Shown here: positions 8,907 to 19,097 of the stretch, piece after piece
How the letters are laid out: the number at the start of each line of letters is the position of its first letter
How positions within the stretch are numbered: the stretch's first letter is position 1
Notes under the pieces: generated by a model
What the model saw: the letters and a program-made list of their open reading frames with translations, nothing else
Database searches by the model: none
What the model was told of the DNA's origin: nothing
Assembly: GCF_028551255.1 (NCBI RefSeq)
Contig: NZ_CP117029.1
Coordinates: forward strand, 744,001 to 808,000
Direction: 5' to 3'
From: Vibrio tubiashii
GTDB taxonomy: Bacteria > Pseudomonadota > Gammaproteobacteria > Enterobacterales > Vibrionaceae
Length of the DNA: 64,000 nucleotides
Translations under genes and position numbers: made by a program

Positions 8907-10025
8907 ATGCAATACGAATCTCCTATCAAACGTCGCCCATCGACTCGTATCTATGTGGGCGACGTACCTATTGGTGACGGTGCACCGATTGCTGTGCAGT
9001 CGATGACTAACACTAGAACAACAGACGTTGAAGCGACTGTTGCTCAAATTAAATCACTGGAAAATGTCGGTGCTGATATCGTTCGCGTATCGGTTCCAAC
9101 TATGGATGCTGCGGAAGCGTTCAAGCAAATTAAGCAGCAAGTGAATATCCCACTCGTGGCGGATATTCATTTTGACTATCGTATCGCGCTAAAAGTGGCG
9201 GAGTACGGCGTAGACTGTTTACGTATCAACCCGGGCAATATCGGTAACGAAGACCGTATCCGCTCTGTGGTTGACTGTGCGCGCGACAAAAACATTCCGA
9301 TTCGTATCGGTGTGAATGGTGGCTCGCTAGAAAAAGACATTCAGATGAAGTACGGCGAACCAACTCCAGAGGCGTTGGTAGAGTCTGCGATGCGTCATGT
9401 CGATATTCTTGATCGTCTTAACTTCGACCAGTTTAAAGTGAGTGTGAAAGCATCAGATGTTTTCCTTGCGGTCGATTCTTATCGCTTACTTGCGAAGAAG
9501 ATCGATCAGCCGCTTCACTTAGGTATTACTGAAGCCGGCGGCGCACGAGCTGGCGCAGTGAAATCTTCAGTTGGCCTTGGGATGCTGTTGGCAGAAGGGA
9601 TTGGCGATACGCTGCGTATCTCTCTTGCGGCTGACCCAGTAGAAGAGATCAAAGTTGGTTTCGATATCCTAAAATCTCTGCGTATTCGCTCTCGCGGTAT
9701 TAACTTTATTGCTTGTCCAAGCTGTTCGCGCCAAGAATTTGATGTGATTGGTACCGTGAACGCACTAGAGCAGCGTCTAGAAGATGTGATTACGCCGATG
9801 GATGTGTCCATTATCGGCTGTGTGGTCAATGGTCCGGGTGAAGCAGAAGTTTCTCATTTAGGCTTAGCAGGAAGTAACAAGAAGAGCGCATTCTACGAAG
9901 ACGGTAAACGTCAGAAAGAGCGTTTCGACAACAATGACCTTGTTGATCAGCTAGAAGCTAAAATTCGTGCAAAAGCTTCAACATTAGACGAAGCAAATCG
10001 CATCGACGTTAAAGTACAAGATTAA
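8907..10025 (+). CDS. ispG: 4-hydroxy-3-methylbut-2-enyl diphosphate synthase
   Basis: Penultimate enzyme of the MEP isoprenoid pathway: reductive ring opening of MEcPP to HMBPP with a [4Fe-4S] cluster. The 372-residue protein has an N-terminal TIM barrel ([31 protein letters not shown]) and a C-terminal iron-sulfur domain with the cluster cysteines in ACPSCSRQ and [10 protein letters not shown]. Length and motifs are standard for the bacterial form. Lies between rodZ (9-bp gap) and hisS. Confidence 0.97.
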   Translation: MQYESPIKRRPSTRIYVGDVPIGDGAPIAVQSMTNTRTTDVEATVAQIKSLENVGADIVRVSVPTMDAAEAFKQIKQQVNIPLVADIHFDYRIALKVAEYGVDCLRINPGNIGNEDRIRSVVDCARDKNIPIRIGVNGGSLEKDIQMKYGEPTPEALVESAMRHVDILDRLNFDQFKVSVKASDVFLAVDSYRLLAKKIDQPLHLGITEAGGARAGAVKSSVGLGMLLAEGIGDTLRISLAADPVEEIKVGFDILKSLRIRSRGINFIACPSCSRQEFDVIGTVNALEQRLEDVITPMDVSIIGCVVNGPGEAEVSHLGLAGSNKKSAFYEDGKRQKERFDNNDLVDQLEAKIRAKASTLDEANRIDVKVQD

Positions 10026-10073
10026 TCTCAACGTAACCCAAATTACGGTAACTATTTTTTACGGTAAATAACT

Positions 10074-11342
10074 GTGGCAAAGAAAATCCAAGCAATTCGA
10101 GGCATGAACGACTGCCTTCCAACTCAATCACCACTGTGGCAGAAACTTGAGAACACAGTGAAGAACGTAATCAGCGCCTACGGTTACAACGAAGTGCGCA
10201 TGCCAATCGTTGAGATGACTCATCTATTCAGTCGCGCTATCGGTGAAGTGACCGACGTGGTTGAAAAAGAGATGTACACATTTGAAGACCGTAACGGCGA
10301 CAGCTTAACCCTTCGTCCAGAAGGCACGGCTGGCTGTGTACGTTCTTGTATTGAAAACAGCCTGATCAACCGTGATGAGCAGCGCCTATGGTACATGGGT
10401 CCAATGTTCCGTCACGAGCGTCCGCAAAAAGGTCGTTACCGTCAATTCCACCAATGTGGTGTTGAGGTATTTGGTCTAGACGGCCCAGATGTTGATGCAG
10501 AACTTATCATGATGACGGCTCGTCTATGGCGTGAGCTTGGTATTGATAAGCACGTTCGACTAGAGCTTAACTCAATTGGTTCACTGGAAGACCGTGCGAA
10601 CTACCGTACTGCACTGATTGCCTTCCTAGAGCAGCACATTGATATTCTAGATGATGATTGTAAACGTCGTATGCACACTAACCCGCTACGCGTTCTGGAT
10701 ACTAAGAACCCAGACGTGCAAGCGATTCTAGGTGATGCACCACGCCTATCTGATTACCTAGGTGAAGAATCAAAGCAACATTTTGCAGGTCTTTGTGAAC
10801 TTCTTGACGCGGCAGGTATCGAATACACAGTTAACGAGCGTTTAGTTCGTGGTCTGGATTACTACAACCGCACTGTATTTGAGTGGATTACTGAAAGCTT
10901 AGGTGCTCAAGGCACCGTGTGTGGTGGTGGCCGTTATGATGGTCTAGTCGAACAGCTAGGCGGCAAAGCAACACCAGCAGTGGGCTTTGCTATGGGTCTT
11001 GAGCGTCTGGTTCTTATGCTAGAAACTCTAGAGCTAACAGAAGTTCGTCGTAGCGTTGATGTTTACATGGTAACGGCAGGCGAAGGTACTATGTTAGCGG
11101 GTATGAAGCTAGCAGAGTCACTACGTGAACAAGTCCCTGGACTACGTGTTATGAGCCACTTCGGTGGTGGTAACTTCAAGAAGCAGTTCAAGCGCGCAGA
11201 CAAAGTAGGCGCAGCTGTAGCTCTAGTACTTGGTGAAAACGAAGTCGCTGACAACACAGTGGTACTAAAAGATCTGATTGGCGGTACTCAAGATACACTG
11301 AGCCAAGCAGATGTCATCGCTAAGCTAGCAGAGCTCGTTTAA
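10074..11342 (+). CDS. hisS: Histidine--tRNA ligase
   Basis: Class II aminoacyl-tRNA synthetase that charges tRNA-His. The 422 residues include motif 1 near [15 protein letters not shown], motif 2 [17 protein letters not shown], the histidine-specific [15 protein letters not shown] loop, motif 3 GFAMGLERL, and the C-terminal anticodon-binding domain. The start is GTG at 10074 giving [13 protein letters not shown], which matches the family N terminus. It is 48 bp downstream of ispG and followed by a small hairpin before yfgM. Confidence 0.97.
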   Translation: MAKKIQAIRGMNDCLPTQSPLWQKLENTVKNVISAYGYNEVRMPIVEMTHLFSRAIGEVTDVVEKEMYTFEDRNGDSLTLRPEGTAGCVRSCIENSLINRDEQRLWYMGPMFRHERPQKGRYRQFHQCGVEVFGLDGPDVDAELIMMTARLWRELGIDKHVRLELNSIGSLEDRANYRTALIAFLEQHIDILDDDCKRRMHTNPLRVLDTKNPDVQAILGDAPRLSDYLGEESKQHFAGLCELLDAAGIEYTVNERLVRGLDYYNRTVFEWITESLGAQGTVCGGGRYDGLVEQLGGKATPAVGFAMGLERLVLMLETLELTEVRRSVDVYMVTAGEGTMLAGMKLAESLREQVPGLRVMSHFGGGNFKKQFKRADKVGAAVALVLGENEVADNTVVLKDLIGGTQDTLSQADVIAKLAELV

Positions 11343-11359
11343 TATTAATGAATTTTGAG

Positions 11360-11381
11360 TGGCAGTCTCGGCTGCCATTTT
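11360..11381 (+). terminator. Weak terminator or attenuator between hisS and yfgM
   Basis: Short stem TGGCAG (11360-11365) / CTGCCA (11372-11377) followed by TTTT. Six base pairs and four Ts suggest partial termination at most. Confidence 0.35.
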
Positions 11382-11399
11382 GATGTAAGAGGACAGGAA

Positions 11400-12014
11400 G
11401 TGGAACTCTACGATACTGAAGAACAACAAGTAGAAGCGATCAAAGATTGGTGGAAAGAGAACGGCAAAGCAGTCATTTTAGGTGCTGTTGTTGGTCTAGG
11501 CGGTCTGTTTGGCTGGCGTTACTACCAAGATTCAGTGACGTCGGCTCAAGAAGCAGCGTCAGAAAGCTACACGAAAGCGGTTCAAGCGCTTGCTGAAAAA
11601 GGCGCGTCTGCAGAAGGCGATATTCAAGCTTTCATCGATGCCAACAAAGAAACTGAATACTCAGTATTAGCTGCGCTACAACTGGCAAAAGTTCAAGTAG
11701 AAGCGGGTAACCTTGATGAAGCTTTGGCTCAACTAGAGTGGGCAAAATCAGCAACCAAAGATACAGCAGTTTCAGCGGTACTTGATTACCGTTTAGCTCG
11801 CGTTAAAGCAGAACAGGGCGAATTTGATGCAGCTGTTGCTCAGCTAGCTAACATTACAGATGAAAGCTGGGCTGGTCGAGTGGCTGAGCTAAAAGGTGAC
11901 ATCCTATTGCGTAAAGGTGATGCACAAGCGGCTTACGCAGCATACACCGAAGCACAGCAGTCAGGTGATGCGAGCCAGACGCTACAGATGAAACTGGATG
12001 ATCTAGCCAAGTAA
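11400..12014 (+). CDS. yfgM: YfgM family tetratricopeptide membrane protein
   Basis: Inner-membrane protein anchored by one N-terminal segment (about residues 22-40, AVILGAVVGLGGLFGWRYY) with a periplasmic TPR-like helical domain. In Escherichia coli YfgM binds SecYEG and PpiD and takes part in periplasmic chaperone traffic. The GTG at 11400 is chosen because it starts the family's VELYDTEEQQVEAIKDWW sequence and has AGGACAGGA upstream; a longer frame from 11355 runs through the upstream hairpin and is unlikely. 204 residues, the usual size. bamB begins 10 bp later and is co-transcribed. Confidence 0.9.
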   Translation: MELYDTEEQQVEAIKDWWKENGKAVILGAVVGLGGLFGWRYYQDSVTSAQEAASESYTKAVQALAEKGASAEGDIQAFIDANKETEYSVLAALQLAKVQVEAGNLDEALAQLEWAKSATKDTAVSAVLDYRLARVKAEQGEFDAAVAQLANITDESWAGRVAELKGDILLRKGDAQAAYAAYTEAQQSGDASQTLQMKLDDLAK

Positions 12015-12023
12015 GGGCGTCGC

Positions 12024-13184
12024 ATGAAGAATATGCTGAAAAAAGCACTCACAACGGCGATGTTCGTTGGTGTTCTCGCGGGCTGTGCTGGCGAAGAAGA
12101 TACCATCATTATGTCACCGGTACCGCAAGTTGACAGTGAGTTCACTCCATCAAGTCAATGGAGTACTTCTGTTGGTAATGGTGTTGGTCAATACTACTCT
12201 AAGCTCACTCCAGAATACGCTTATGGCAAAGTGTTTGTCGCAAGTCGTGATGGTGTCGTCAAAGCCTTGGATCCTGAAAGTGGTAAAACCTTATGGGAAA
12301 CCGAGATTGAAGCGGATGTCTCTGCTCGTCTAGCAGGTGGCATTACCGCAGGTTACAGTCAAATCTTTATTGGTAGTGAAAACGGTCAAGTGATCGCCTT
12401 CAATGAAGAAACAGGTGAAGTGAACTGGCAAGTCGACGTTGACGGCGAAGTGCTAACGGCACCAGCAACAGACAGTAACTACGTTATCGTTCATACCAAT
12501 AGCGGTATGTTAGTGGCGCTAGACCAAGAAACGGGCGAAACCAAGTGGACCATCAGTACTGAAGTTCCAAACCTAACTTTGCGTGGTAATAGTACTCCAG
12601 TAACCGCTTCTGGTGGTGTTTTCTGGGGTACGGCAAACGGCCGACTCGCAGCCGCGATTGTTGAACGTGGACAGCTCATTTGGCAACAACCAATTGGTAT
12701 GCCACAGGGCGCAACTGAGATTGATCGCCTAGTTGATGTCGATGCTGCACCGCTGATTTTGGGTAGCTCACTATACATCGTAGGTTACAACGGGCAGCTA
12801 ACAGCAATTGATCTGCGCTCGGGCAAACCGGCTTGGAAACGCAGCTATTCTTCAGCAACTGATCTGGCGAGCGACGGCAGTCGTCTGTACTTAGTGACAG
12901 AAAAAGATCATCTTGTCGCTGTAGATGCTCGTAGTGGTACTGAGCTGTGGACTAATGACCAACTAGAACACCGACTACTCACTGCTCCTGTCATGATTGA
13001 CGAGTACGTTGTGGTTGGCGATAGCGAAGGCTATTTGTACTGGATCGATCGCAGCAGCGGCGAATTTGTTTCAATGCAGCAAGTAAATACCACAGGTTTT
13101 GCTGTGGCACCGATTGCAGTGCCCGGTGGTTACGTGTTGATGACTCGCAATGGCGATGTAAAGAAACTGACGATCAACGAGTAA
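12024..13184 (+). CDS. bamB: Outer membrane protein assembly factor BamB
   Basis: Lipoprotein of the BAM complex that binds BamA POTRA domains and assists beta-barrel insertion. Signal peptide with lipobox LAGC (Cys21) followed by an eight-bladed beta-propeller of PQQ-type repeats; the repeat signature A.D..SG...W is visible several times (KALDPESGKTLWE, IAFNEETGEVNWQ, VALDQETGETKW, TAIDLRSGKPAWK, VAVDARSGTELW). 386 residues, the normal length. Between yfgM and der as in most gammaproteobacteria. Confidence 0.95.
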   Translation: MKNMLKKALTTAMFVGVLAGCAGEEDTIIMSPVPQVDSEFTPSSQWSTSVGNGVGQYYSKLTPEYAYGKVFVASRDGVVKALDPESGKTLWETEIEADVSARLAGGITAGYSQIFIGSENGQVIAFNEETGEVNWQVDVDGEVLTAPATDSNYVIVHTNSGMLVALDQETGETKWTISTEVPNLTLRGNSTPVTASGGVFWGTANGRLAAAIVERGQLIWQQPIGMPQGATEIDRLVDVDAAPLILGSSLYIVGYNGQLTAIDLRSGKPAWKRSYSSATDLASDGSRLYLVTEKDHLVAVDARSGTELWTNDQLEHRLLTAPVMIDEYVVVGDSEGYLYWIDRSSGEFVSMQQVNTTGFAVAPIAVPGGYVLMTRNGDVKKLTINE

Positions 13185-13205
13185 TCGTGTGATATAATTC
13201 ACATT

Positions 13206-13247
13206 CGGCTCCTAGCTGGTAACAGTTGGGAGCCGTTTGTTTGTTTT
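13206..13247 (+). terminator. Intrinsic terminator after bamB
   Basis: Stem CGGCTCC (13206-13212) / GGAGCCG (13229-13235) followed by TTTGTTTGTTTT. It ends the rodZ-bamB transcript before der. Confidence 0.8.
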
Positions 13248-13262
13248 AGAACCCATAGTTAG

Positions 13263-13324
13263 ATGTGGTTATAGGTAAAGCGCTCAAAGTGTGGACTCTG
13301 CTGAGTTGTTACCTATAACTACAT
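13263..13324 (+). promoter_or_regulatory. Long inverted repeat upstream of der
   Basis: Arms ATGTGGTTATAGGTAA (13263-13278) and TTACCTATAACTACAT (13309-13324) pair at 15 of 16 positions around 30 bases that hold a further CTCA/TGAG pairing. No T-run follows. It ends 27 bp before the der ATG, so it is either a structured leader of the der mRNA or a large operator. Confidence 0.6.
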
Positions 13325-13351
13325 AAAGAAAAGAATATTGTAGAGGTTGTT

Positions 13352-14839
13352 ATGGTACCTGTTGTTGCTCTGGTAGGGCGTCCAAACGTTGGTAAATCAA
13401 CGTTATTTAACCGATTGACTCGTACTCGCGACGCATTGGTTGCGGATTTCCCTGGCTTAACTCGTGACCGTAAATATGGCCAAGCGAAGCTTGGTGAGCA
13501 TGAATTTATCGTGATTGATACCGGCGGTATCGATGGCACGGAAGAAGGTGTTGAAACCAAAATGGCTGAGCAGTCATTGGCAGCGATTGACGAAGCTGAT
13601 GTTGTGCTGTTTATGGTTGATGGCCGCGCAGGTCTGACGCCATCTGATATTGCGATTTCTAATCACCTACGCAAAATTGAAAAGCCGTCAATGCTTGTAG
13701 TGAACAAGGTTGATGGTATCGATGCTGACGCCGCATCGGCTGACTTTTGGCAGCTAGGTGTTGAAAACATGTATCAGATCGCTGCTGCTCACGGCCGAGG
13801 TGTTGGCGCATTGATCGACCGAGCTCTGAATCCATTTGCTGAAAAAATGGCAGAAGAAGCGCAAGGTGAAATCGAAGACTTAACTGAATTCGTTGACGAA
13901 GACGAAGAGAAACTCGACTACACCGAAGAAGAAGCGGAAGAAGAGTTCAAGCGTCTACAAGATCAGCCGATTAAATTGGCAATTATCGGTCGTCCTAACG
14001 TAGGTAAATCAACCCTAACTAACCGTATTCTCGGTGAAGAGCGCGTGGTAGTTTACGATATGCCAGGTACGACTCGTGACTCTATCTACATTCCTATGGA
14101 ACGTGATGGTCGTGAATATGTTCTTATCGATACTGCGGGTGTACGTCGTCGTAAGCGTATCAACGAAACCGTTGAGAAGTTCTCTGTAGTTAAGACGTTG
14201 AAGGCAGTTGAAGACGCTAACGTTGTTCTACTGGTTATCGACGCTCGTGAAAATATCTCAGATCAAGATCTAAGCCTTCTTGGTTTTGCACTTAACGCGG
14301 GTCGCTCAATTGTGCTTGCAGTGAACAAGTGGGATGGTCTGGATATGGACGTGAAAGAGCACGTTAAGAAAGAACTTGATCGTCGTTTAGGTTTCGTCGA
14401 CTTTGCTCGAATCCACTTTATCTCTGCACTTCACGGTACAGGTGTTGGTCACTTATTTGAGTCTGTTCAAGAGGCATACAAATCAGCGACAACTCGCGTA
14501 GGGACTTCTGTGCTGACGCGTATCATGAAAATGGCTACTGACGATCACCAACCGCCACTAGTGCGCGGTCGTCGTGTTAAACTCAAATACGCGCACGCTG
14601 GTGGATACAACCCACCGATCGTTGTGATTCACGGTAACCAAGTAAATGAACTACCAGATTCGTACAAACGTTATCTGATGAACTACTACCGTAAGTCATT
14701 GGAAATCATGGGTACACCAATTCGTATCCAGTTCCAAAGCAGCGATAACCCATTTGAGGGCAAATCGAACAAAATGACTATGTCTCAAGAGCGTAAACGT
14801 AAACGCCTAATGAGCATGATGAAAAATCGTAAGAAGTAA
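13352..14839 (+). CDS. der: Ribosome biogenesis GTPase Der (EngA)
   Basis: Essential double GTPase needed for maturation of the 50S subunit. The 495 residues contain G domain 1 (Walker [13 protein letters not shown] at about residue 9, NKVDG), an acidic linker ([20 protein letters not shown], about 170-195), G domain 2 ([12 protein letters not shown] at about 212, NKWDG) and a C-terminal KH-like domain. The ATG at 13352 has AGAGG 7 bases upstream. The gene has its own leader containing a long inverted repeat and ends in an intrinsic terminator. Confidence 0.97.
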   Translation: MVPVVALVGRPNVGKSTLFNRLTRTRDALVADFPGLTRDRKYGQAKLGEHEFIVIDTGGIDGTEEGVETKMAEQSLAAIDEADVVLFMVDGRAGLTPSDIAISNHLRKIEKPSMLVVNKVDGIDADAASADFWQLGVENMYQIAAAHGRGVGALIDRALNPFAEKMAEEAQGEIEDLTEFVDEDEEKLDYTEEEAEEEFKRLQDQPIKLAIIGRPNVGKSTLTNRILGEERVVVYDMPGTTRDSIYIPMERDGREYVLIDTAGVRRRKRINETVEKFSVVKTLKAVEDANVVLLVIDARENISDQDLSLLGFALNAGRSIVLAVNKWDGLDMDVKEHVKKELDRRLGFVDFARIHFISALHGTGVGHLFESVQEAYKSATTRVGTSVLTRIMKMATDDHQPPLVRGRRVKLKYAHAGGYNPPIVVIHGNQVNELPDSYKRYLMNYYRKSLEIMGTPIRIQFQSSDNPFEGKSNKMTMSQERKRKRLMSMMKNRKK

Positions 14840-14875
14840 CTCTGCTTCCTAACGGTAGAAACGACTAATTTCGAC

Positions 14876-14907
14876 AAAAGCGCCTGATAATCTCGGCGCT
14901 TTTTTTA
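14876..14907 (+). terminator. Intrinsic terminator after der
   Basis: Stem AAAAGCGCC (14876-14884) / GGCGCTTTT (14895-14903) with a T-run of seven. Confidence 0.88.
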
Positions 14908-15000
14908 TACCAGTCGGGATAAATAGGTGATCCGCGATGTTCACTAGCAAGAATGACCAGATGTTTATTCTGGTTAGTATGATATGGAAAGAATAGAAAG

Positions 15001-15867
15001 ATGCACATTACACCCACCATTACACAATTCTGTCATCAAACTTGGCAGCTAGAAGCCAATATTCAACTGACCAAGTTAACCGACGAGCACTTCTATGTAG
15101 TAACCGATACCACGCCTTTTCACCCTGTAAGCCATATTTGGCCTGATCATCCAGCAGATAAAGGCACACTGAATGGCTACATTGTGCAAGATTGCCAAGT
15201 CGGTGCTGTCGATACTGAAAGCGGTGAACTTTATGTTGGACAGGCGATTCCGGTTAAACGTGATGAAGCGGGGTGGGTGTTTGTCACCGTGCATTGTTTA
15301 TCAGTAGATTGTTCTGATTTAACTCTAGGACAGAGCGTGAGCCTATCTGTTGATAAAGAGTACCAACTGTCACTCAGTCGAGGTCATAGTGCGGGTCACT
15401 TATCCTACCTTGCGTTAAACAAAGTGCTTACCGAACAAGGCTATTGGCGTAAAGATGCCGATCGCAAAGACCCTCACGGAAACTATGATTTTAACAGCTA
15501 CGCGCAAGTGACCAGTTTTGTCACCCCAGATAAGTGCTTAGATACCTATCGTTTAGGCAAAACGCTGCGTAAACGAGGTTTAAATAGCGCTGATATGCTG
15601 TCAGATTTAAGTCATATCGAGCAGCAAGTTAACGAACAATTGATCAACTGGCTTGAGCTCAAATCTGACATCAAAGTTGAGCGCGATGGTGAGGCTTTAA
15701 CCGATTCTCGATATTGGCAATGTGACTTGAAAGAATCCACCATGGCAGTCATTCCGTGCGGTGGCACCCATGCCAGTTCATTGACAGAATATCTCGCTAT
15801 TGAGGTGAGTTTACGTCATGTTGATGAGCAAAATATTGAAATGCACACCCATGTAAAACCGGCTTAA
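15001..15867 (+). CDS. AlaX-like alanyl-tRNA editing protein
   Basis: Free-standing relative of the AlaRS editing domain, which deacylates mischarged Ser- or Gly-tRNA-Ala. The zinc site typical of the family is visible: H129-x3-H133 (RGHSAGHLS) and C253-x3-H257 (CGGTHASS). The N-terminal part (about 1-110) is a beta-barrel-like region that resembles the type II AlaX N-terminal domain but lacks catalytic AlaRS motifs. 288 residues, soluble. It stands alone between the der terminator and a diguanylate cyclase. A function on another thioester or tRNA is possible because some family members are uncharacterised. Confidence 0.8.
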   Translation: MHITPTITQFCHQTWQLEANIQLTKLTDEHFYVVTDTTPFHPVSHIWPDHPADKGTLNGYIVQDCQVGAVDTESGELYVGQAIPVKRDEAGWVFVTVHCLSVDCSDLTLGQSVSLSVDKEYQLSLSRGHSAGHLSYLALNKVLTEQGYWRKDADRKDPHGNYDFNSYAQVTSFVTPDKCLDTYRLGKTLRKRGLNSADMLSDLSHIEQQVNEQLINWLELKSDIKVERDGEALTDSRYWQCDLKESTMAVIPCGGTHASSLTEYLAIEVSLRHVDEQNIEMHTHVKPA

Positions 15868-16185
15868 TGGAATCTGATCTTTTTATTAAATTCTAATAAT
15901 TGCAATAAATCTGATGGGTATGAAGTTTTATGCTTTTTAAAATCCAAATACAGCACATGTAACTTATGCTTTCGGTATGTGGTTATATAAATGTTCTTTT
16001 TGGGGCAGATCGCTGATCACTTTGGATTTTGCCGACGATCAGACTTGGATCTTTTATCATCTTAACGTTGTTTGTGGTAAAGATTAATTGCTTATGGCTA
16101 TTAATGAGCTTGCGATCGGCTAAAAAGCTCAAATTTTATGCTAGTGTTCGAGGTGAATAACTAAAACAAATAAAGTAGTCGCCTT
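15868..16185. other. AT-rich intergenic region
   Basis: 318 bp without a gene. It should hold the promoter of the diguanylate cyclase gene; I see no terminator with a T-run, no clear operator and no RNA gene in it. Confidence 0.4.
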
Positions 16186-17214
16186 ATGAGTCATCTTGAA
16201 CTTCTCACTGCTCACAGAGAAGTAAATAAGCTGCTCGCAAAACTAGCCTTGGGAATGGGAAAAGAAGAGCTCAATCGTAGAGTTGTTGATCTCTCTGAAA
16301 GCTGGTTTGGCGAGCGTAGAGCATCTATTCTTCGTTTAGAGCCGAACACCGCGAAATTACATTTGGAATATGCGCCTAATTTGCCAAAGTTGTATAACGA
16401 CGCAATTGAGGGTGTTGAGATTGGGGCTAATGTGGGCTCTTGTGGTGCTGCGGCATATCTAAAGCAGACAGTGGTCGTCGAGGATATTAATCACCATCCA
16501 AATTGGACACCATTCCTTTCACTGACTACTCAAGCCAATTTGAGAGCGTGCTGGTCGGTGCCTATCTTATCAAGCGAAGATACTGCAATGGGGACATTTG
16601 CAATCTATAGCTCAACGCCATCTGCTCCCGCGGCTCATGAGCTCGAAGTACTTGAGATGTTAGCCTCATTGTATGCTGTTGCCTGGGAAAAATATCAGCT
16701 TGAAGAGCAGCTTTATTATCATGCGCGGTATGATTCGCTAACCAAGTGCTTAAATCGCTCTGCATTGCTAGACCAAGTCGCTGATTGTTTAAATACCGAT
16801 CTTCAGTATGTCTCTTGCTTCTTCGCCGACATAGACCAGTTTAAGTTGATTAATGATCGTTTTGGTCATGAAGTCGGTGACAAAGTACTGTCTACCGTTG
16901 GAGCGCTGCTTAACCAAACCTTTAAAGGTTGTAGTCTAAAAGGTCGCTATGGAGGAGACGAGTTTGTTGTGTTTTCCTTCTCGAATAGTAGAGAAGTGTT
17001 CACAGAGCTCGAAGAAATGTTTAATCAACAGCTGAAGAATGTCTCCCCAATAGAAGGCTTAACGATCAAAGTGAGTGTGGGTAAGGCCGTATGCGAAGTA
17101 AGCCGAGTGACGTCACTACAAAGCTTAATAAAGCTTGCTGATCAGCAGATGTATAAGGTTAAACACCAGCGCAGGCATGATAAAGATCAAGGCAAACTCA
17201 CCGCAGAACATTAA
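16186..17214 (+). CDS. GAF-GGDEF diguanylate cyclase
   Basis: Predicted cytoplasmic enzyme making cyclic-di-GMP from two GTP. An N-terminal GAF domain (about residues 8-165; GANVGSCGAAAYLKQTVVVEDI and ACWSVPILSSEDTAMGTFAIY are classic GAF segments) precedes a GGDEF domain (about 183-340) with the intact active-site loop RYGGDEF (residues 254-260) and DIDQFKLINDRFGHEVGD. The inhibitory RxxD I-site five residues before the active loop is missing (GCSLKG there), so product inhibition by that route is not expected. No membrane segment. The GAF ligand cannot be predicted. Confidence 0.9.
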   Translation: MSHLELLTAHREVNKLLAKLALGMGKEELNRRVVDLSESWFGERRASILRLEPNTAKLHLEYAPNLPKLYNDAIEGVEIGANVGSCGAAAYLKQTVVVEDINHHPNWTPFLSLTTQANLRACWSVPILSSEDTAMGTFAIYSSTPSAPAAHELEVLEMLASLYAVAWEKYQLEEQLYYHARYDSLTKCLNRSALLDQVADCLNTDLQYVSCFFADIDQFKLINDRFGHEVGDKVLSTVGALLNQTFKGCSLKGRYGGDEFVVFSFSNSREVFTELEEMFNQQLKNVSPIEGLTIKVSVGKAVCEVSRVTSLQSLIKLADQQMYKVKHQRRHDKDQGKLTAEH

Positions 17215-17252
17215 AGTTAGCGTAAGTGATGAAAGATTATTGAGTGTCGTTT

Positions 17253-17474
17253 ATGAACGAGAATAATTGCCCTGTGTGCGAAGACGAACTCGAGTGGACA
17301 GGTAAATACCACTGTTCTGCTTGCGATGAAAACTATATCAAGGTGGGGTTCTGTCCTGATTGCGAAGCCGAGTTAGAAAAGCTCCAAGCATGTGGTGCGG
17401 CGAACTACTTTTGCAATAACTGCAATGAACTGAAATCTAAATCTCGCGTTCGATTCGAGTTTCAACCAAACTAG
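17253..17474 (+). CDS. yfgJ: YfgJ family double zinc-ribbon protein
   Basis: Small soluble protein of the zinc-ribbon family seen in Escherichia coli YfgJ, function unknown. Four CxxC pairs are visible: CPVC, CSAC, CPDC and CNNC, followed by the family C terminus SKSRVRFEF; ACGAANYFC also matches YfgJ. ATG at 17253 gives 73 residues; a GTG at 17244 would add three. The gene is convergent with xseA, as yfgJ neighbours xseA in enterics, and its stop codon directly abuts an 8-bp tandem array shared with the xseA 3' end. Confidence 0.82.
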   Translation: MNENNCPVCEDELEWTGKYHCSACDENYIKVGFCPDCEAELEKLQACGAANYFCNNCNELKSKSRVRFEFQPN

Positions 17475-17477
17475 CTC

Positions 17478-17541
17478 TCCAGTTCTCCAGTTCTCCAGTT
17501 CTCCAGTTCTCCAGTTCTCCAGTTCTCCAGTTCTCTAGTTC
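17478..17541. repeat. Tandem array of an 8-bp unit (TCCAGTTC)
   Basis: Seven perfect copies of TCCAGTTC (17478-17533) and one copy with a single change (17534-17541). The array fills the whole yfgJ-xseA junction and the last copy contains the xseA stop codon (17535-17537). Confidence 0.97.
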
Positions 17542-18866
17542 ACTGTTGAACGGACTTCGCCATCAGAAAGACGGGTGACCAAAGTGTCACCTGTTTTTAT
17601 TTGCCCGGTTTCAGTCACCACTTTACCTTGTTCGGTCTGAGTGATCGAATAACCGCGTTTAAGTGTGGCGAGTGGGCTTACGGTTTCAAGCTTTTCCGCT
17701 GCCATTGCAAGTTGGTGGCGAGTATTGAGCAGTTTTCTATCCATCGCATCCAATAACTTTTGCTCCAATCTTTGTAATGACGCTTTTTGCTCGGCCAGTC
17801 GTTTGATTGGAGAATTGAGCTGAATTTTGTGCTGCTGACGTTCAATCTTCTGATTGCGCTGAGAGATAAATTGCCCCATCGCACGGTGCAGTCTAGCTTC
17901 AAGCTCGTCTAGTTGCTGGCTTTGACGCTGCAATTGATAATTAGGATGGTGGCGCTCGATACGGTGAAGTAAAGAAGTGGTCGTTCTTTTTTGCTCAGCC
18001 AAGTAGTAACGCATTGAGCTAACCAGTTTGTGCTGGCGAGTGGTGAGCGCTTGTTCTTTGTGGCTGTTATCTCGACTAACCAGTTCCGCTGCGGCTGATG
18101 GAGTCGGGGCACGCATGTCCGCAACAAAGTCGGCAATCGTCACATCGACTTCATGACCGACTGCACTGATGATCGGAATTTGGCTCGCGGCAATGGTGCG
18201 CGCCAGTATTTCATTGTTAAAACACCACAAGTCTTCCAGTGAGCCACCGCCACGTCCAACAATTAGAACGTCACACTCATTGCGGCTATTTGCACAGCCA
18301 ATGGCTTGTGCGATTTGGATAGCGGCTTCTTCTCCCTGAACCATGGTTGGATAAACAACCACAGGAAGGGAAGGATCACGACGCTTAAGCACATCGAGGA
18401 TATCAAATAGTGCAGCGCCCGTTTTCGACGTGACAACTCCGACGCGTTTAGGGTGCTCTGGTAACGGCTGTTTACTGGTTTGGGCAAATAAACCTTCCCC
18501 CGCCAGTTTCATCTTCAGTTCTTCAAACTGCTGTTGAAGTCTGCCATCACCCTCAGGCTGCATACTTTCAATGATCAATTGATAGTCGCCGCGAGGCTCA
18601 TAAAGAGATAAGCGTGCTTTGACTAGGACTTGATTGCCGTTTTGCGGTTTGAAAGTAACGCGACGACTGTTACCACGGAACATGGCACATTTAACTTGAG
18701 CGCGAGAGTCTTTAAGAGTGAGGTACCAGTGCCCAGAAACAGGCGCAGAGAAATTAGAGATTTCTCCCACTAACCAAACAATGCCCATTTCATTTTCTAG
18801 TAACAGACGGACTTCAGCATTAAGACGAGAAACGGTGAAGATGTTTTGATTGGTCAGAGAAGACAC
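17535..18866 (-). CDS. xseA: Exodeoxyribonuclease VII large subunit
   Basis: Catalytic subunit of exonuclease VII, which degrades single-stranded DNA from both ends. The OB-fold N-terminal domain ([38 protein letters not shown]) is followed by the catalytic domain ([50 protein letters not shown]) and a long coiled coil. The GTG at 18866 is chosen: it starts the conserved region, has GGGA upstream and gives 443 residues, the family length; the frame stays open to 19019 but that extension is hydrophobic, unconserved and overlaps the guaB promoter. The 3' end runs into a tandem repeat. Confidence 0.94.
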   Translation of the reverse strand: MSSLTNQNIFTVSRLNAEVRLLLENEMGIVWLVGEISNFSAPVSGHWYLTLKDSRAQVKCAMFRGNSRRVTFKPQNGNQVLVKARLSLYEPRGDYQLIIESMQPEGDGRLQQQFEELKMKLAGEGLFAQTSKQPLPEHPKRVGVVTSKTGAALFDILDVLKRRDPSLPVVVYPTMVQGEEAAIQIAQAIGCANSRNECDVLIVGRGGGSLEDLWCFNNEILARTIAASQIPIISAVGHEVDVTIADFVADMRAPTPSAAAELVSRDNSHKEQALTTRQHKLVSSMRYYLAEQKRTTTSLLHRIERHHPNYQLQRQSQQLDELEARLHRAMGQFISQRNQKIERQQHKIQLNSPIKRLAEQKASLQRLEQKLLDAMDRKLLNTRHQLAMAAEKLETVSPLATLKRGYSITQTEQGKVVTETGQIKTGDTLVTRLSDGEVRSTVN

Positions 18867-18954
18867 AGCTAATCCCGTGGACGTGGGTATGGAAATTAGC
18901 GGCAATATAATACATAGCAAGGGGGTAAATGCAAGAAAAAAATTAAAAAATTTG

Positions 18955-18983
18955 TGGTCAAGCGATTGCGTTAGCCGTATAAT
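18955..18983 (+). promoter_or_regulatory. Probable guaB promoter
   Basis: TGGTCA (18955-18960) and TATAAT (18978-18983) are spaced by 17 bp, about 115 bases before the guaB ATG. Confidence 0.6.
18956..18971 (+). promoter_or_regulatory. PurR-like operator in the guaB promoter
   Basis: Read on the minus strand, ACGCAATCGCTTGACC matches the PurR consensus ACGCAAACGTTTGCGT at 11 of 16 positions, including the central CG. It overlaps the -35 box and spacer, the position expected for repression. Confidence 0.5.
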
Positions 18984-19097
18984 CCGTCCGCAATATCTAA
19001 TCCAAATGCAGCCAAGCATCTCCGCTTACTGCCCTCATTATGCGAAACGATGAGATTGGATTGTTCTTTTTACTCCTCTAATTGTGAGATATTGCAA

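Noticed and set aside
17478..17541. CRISPR array
   Set aside because: Units are 8 bp without spacers; this is a simple tandem repeat. The same applies at 33433 and 63347.
18867..19019. N-terminal extension of XseA
   Set aside because: The extension is hydrophobic, unconserved and overlaps the guaB promoter; a GTG at 18866 gives the family length.
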